5,748 nt of DNA from JBOGXA01 sp050694175 (GTDB lineage Bacteria; Actinomycetota; CADDZG01; WHSQ01): positions 1 to 5,748 of the forward strand of contig JBOGXA010000040.1 in NCBI GenBank assembly GCA_050694175.1. The letters are read 5' to 3'. The notes under the pieces were generated by a model. The model did not search any database. It was given only the letters and a program-made list of their open reading frames with translations, and had not been told where the DNA came from. A program made the position numbers and the translations under genes. Positions 4,430 to 5,748 of this stretch are shown here, piece after piece. The stretch's first letter is position 1. The number at the start of each line of letters is the position of its first letter.

Positions 4430-5634
4430 CCGGGTCGGTTGATCTCGGGGAAGCCAAGGCTCTTATAAGCCCTGAGCCTCTTGGTGTGCATCTTCTTGAG
4501 TACGGGAACCGCGGGATCCGCATAGTCGTAGACGGCGACCCTGGTTTTTCCCTCGTGAGTCCTGAGGAGTCGGCCCGCGTACTGAACGATTCTGCCTTTG
4601 AAGGACACGGGGAACGCCAGGAACAGCGTGTCGAGCGGAGGACAATCGAACCCCTCACCGAGATACTGACCGGTAGAGATCACACACAGCTCGTCATCCG
4701 GCGATGCCGCGCCGATGCTGAGAAGCATCTCGGCACGAGTCTTCTTCCCGAGCCCGCCGTCCAGAACGAAGGGGGCCTTGCCCCCAGCGCGCAAGAGCTC
4801 GGCAAGGGCCCGGCAGTGCCCTCGCCGCTGGCTCAGGATCAAACACCGACGACCTCGACCGAGGGCGGCGAGCACGTCCTCGCAGATCAGCTTGTTACGT
4901 GCCTCGTCGACCGTGAGAGCAGCGAAGACCTCCTGGATGGATGTGTCATCGTCGGTCTCGTAGCTGAAGTCCGTTTCGCGCACCACAAGTTCGCGGGAGA
5001 GCCCTTCGGCAGGATCGCCAGAGGTGTCGAAGCGATGGCGGATAGGCCCGCACTGCATGTGGATGAGGCCCTCAAGACCGTCGCGCCGATAGGGAGTTGC
5101 CGTCAGCCCGAGAAAGTAACGACCGGGAGCCTGCCTCACCACAGCCTCGAAGGAAACCGCCGGGAGGTGGTGGCACTCATCGACCACGACCAAGCCATAA
5201 TTGCCGAATAGCTCTTCGAGATTCTCGGCGCGCGCGAGGCTCTGGATCATGCCGAGATCGACGATCCTGGTGGGCTTGTTGCGTCCGCCGCCGATCTGGC
5301 CGATGGCGGAGTCTGGGATGTCCAGGAGCTCGGTGGTCTGGGTGCGCCACTGATCGAGCAGCGGCTTGCGGTGAACGAGCACAATCGTGGGAACGCTTCG
5401 CTGCGCGATCACCGAACAGGCCATGACCGTCTTGCCGACGCCGGGCGGAGCCACGAGCACTCCAAGGTCGTGCTCGAGAAGCGAGTCGACGGGCTCCTCC
5501 TGGGCCCGCGTCAGCTTTCCGGTGAACGAGAGGCCGAGTTCGTCGGGCGCGCCCCGGTTGTCGCGCAGATCGAGCGGCTCCCGACCTTGCGCATCAGCTC
5601 CTCGAGCCCGTCGAGCAATCCTGCCGGCGCTCAT
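4324..5634 (-). CDS. Superfamily 2 DEAD/DEAH-type helicase, 5'-truncated and probably a remnant
   Basis: A 436-residue frame resembling the helicase half of long phage- and defence-associated proteins, including those joined to TOTE-type primases. Motifs: Walker A APPGVGKT (62-69), Ia VLVHRKPLLDQW (85-96), II DECHH (152-156), III GLTATP (176-181), then the second RecA-like lobe with STGQYLGEGFD (320-330) and motif VI QYAGRLLR (351-358). Family-like sequence runs from about REPLDLRD (18-25) to YKSLGF (390-395). The first 17 residues are out of frame: the expected upstream part, GLLDGLEELMRKVG, is encoded at 5621-5580 in another frame, implying a 1-bp loss near 5574-5586. That segment begins at the insertion-sequence-like end, and the ATG at 5634 lies inside one of its repeats. 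Residues after about 396 read antisense through the abiEii 3' end and are probably not native. Translation of the intact core from some start cannot be excluded. Confidence 0.8.
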   Translation of the reverse strand: MSAGRIARRARGADAQGREPLDLRDNRGAPDELGLSFTGKLTRAQEEPVDSLLEHDLGVLVAPPGVGKTVMACSVIAQRSVPTIVLVHRKPLLDQWRTQTTELLDIPDSAIGQIGGGRNKPTRIVDLGMIQSLARAENLEELFGNYGLVVVDECHHLPAVSFEAVVRQAPGRYFLGLTATPYRRDGLEGLIHMQCGPIRHRFDTSGDPAEGLSRELVVRETDFSYETDDDTSIQEVFAALTVDEARNKLICEDVLAALGRGRRCLILSQRRGHCRALAELLRAGGKAPFVLDGGLGKKTRAEMLLSIGAASPDDELCVISTGQYLGEGFDCPPLDTLFLAFPVSFKGRIVQYAGRLLRTHEGKTRVAVYDYADPAVPVLKKMHTKRLRAYKSLGFPEINRPGYVRHVLVTGSHSPEAISRLRIGSAKSATAAIASA

Positions 5635-5671
5635 CGAAATTCACCAGTGTTGCTCACCGAAATTCACCAGT
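5629..5671. repeat. Tandem 20-bp terminal repeats of the insertion-sequence end
   Basis: Copies at 5629-5648 and 5652-5671 are identical except T5634/C5657, with a 3-bp spacer. The ATG used to open the helicase frame (5634-5632) falls within the first copy, precisely at the variant base. Confidence 0.8.
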
Positions 5672-5701
5672 TGAGGGCGGCTCGGTGACGGTGGGTCAAG
5701 C

Positions 5702-5748
5702 CTAACTGGGCGTCGTGGCGACCACCCCCTTGCGAAGCTCCTCCAGGC
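5702..5748 (-). CDS. C-terminus of an unidentified protein, possibly the insertion-sequence protein (partial)
   Basis: Reading the minus strand into the window gives LEELRKGVVATTPS followed by TAG at 5704-5702. Fourteen residues are too few to identify the protein. Its position just inside the repeat-bearing end fits the last gene of an IS21-like element, for example the istB ATPase, but this rests on context alone. The 30-bp stretch between its stop and the nearer repeat holds nothing obvious. Confidence 0.3.
   Translation of the reverse strand, partial: LEELRKGVVATTPS

Larger units (their letters stand above)
5622..5748. mobile_element. End of a probable IS21-like insertion sequence (partial)
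   Basis: Two copies of a 20-bp sequence, GCTCAYCGAAATTCACCAGT (5629-5648 and 5652-5671), differ at one base and are spaced 23 bp apart. Multiple transposase-binding repeats near each tip are a known trait of IS21-family elements, and motifs of the form GGTGAATTTCGGTGAG are familiar from actinobacterial members (recollection, not a search). The tip may be the TG at 5622-5623, because helicase-like coding sequence starts immediately to its left at 5621. The other end and any target duplication lie outside the window, and the transposition genes are not visible apart from a possible C-terminus. Confidence 0.5.

Noticed and set aside
4396..5211. Plus-strand frame of 271 codons opposite the helicase
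   Set aside because: The minus strand carries all helicase motifs in order here; the plus-strand product has none and is explained by codon bias in GC-rich DNA.
5629..5671. CRISPR-like repeats
   Set aside because: Only two copies with a 3-bp spacer; the arrangement fits insertion-sequence end repeats, and no cas genes or array are present.

Overview
The window is GC-rich, with Shine-Dalgarno sequences of the GGAGG type and codons mostly ending in G or C. This fits a high-GC bacterium, most likely an actinobacterium or a relative, but the sequence does not fix the taxon. No ribosomal or other phylogenetic marker gene is present.

Left part (1-2337): a redox neighbourhood. A thioredoxin with an intact WCGPC site runs leftward out of the window (complement <1-479). 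It is divergent from a short thioredoxin-fold protein with a single cysteine at the active-site position (629-940). The most notable gene follows 47 bp later: an AhpD-like peroxidase-family protein (988-1506) whose reading frame is split by one in-frame TGA at 1177-1179. The TGA sits exactly where the second catalytic cysteine of the CxxC motif belongs. Homology continues in the same frame on both sides, and a stem with a GGUC loop lies 24 nt after the TGA. The best reading is one 172-residue selenoprotein with a CHYU site, not two genes or a broken one. A four-helix membrane protein of unknown function (1762-2337) follows after a 255-bp gap.

Middle (2338-2939): a tRNA gene with a CAT anticodon (2423-2496) closes the left part. 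To its right lie short repeats and a 60-residue gene of unknown function on the minus strand (2624-2806). A compact set of inverted and direct repeats (2888-2949) lies directly in front of the next operon.

Right part (2940-5748): accessory DNA. A complete AbiE-type toxin-antitoxin operon, abiEi (2940-3539) and abiEii (3536-4429), has a 4-bp ATGA overlap. It converges on a superfamily 2 DEAD/DEAH-type helicase on the minus strand (4324-5634) with intact core motifs. The upstream end of the helicase appears to be lost: family-like sequence starts abruptly at about 5621, begins in a different frame, and abuts two 20-bp repeats resembling the end of an IS21-like insertion sequence. A minus-strand reading frame of unknown identity ends at 5702 just beyond these repeats. 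The layout (tRNA, then defence/mobile genes, then an insertion sequence) suggests an integrated, partly decayed island to the right of the tRNA, next to a resident redox cluster.
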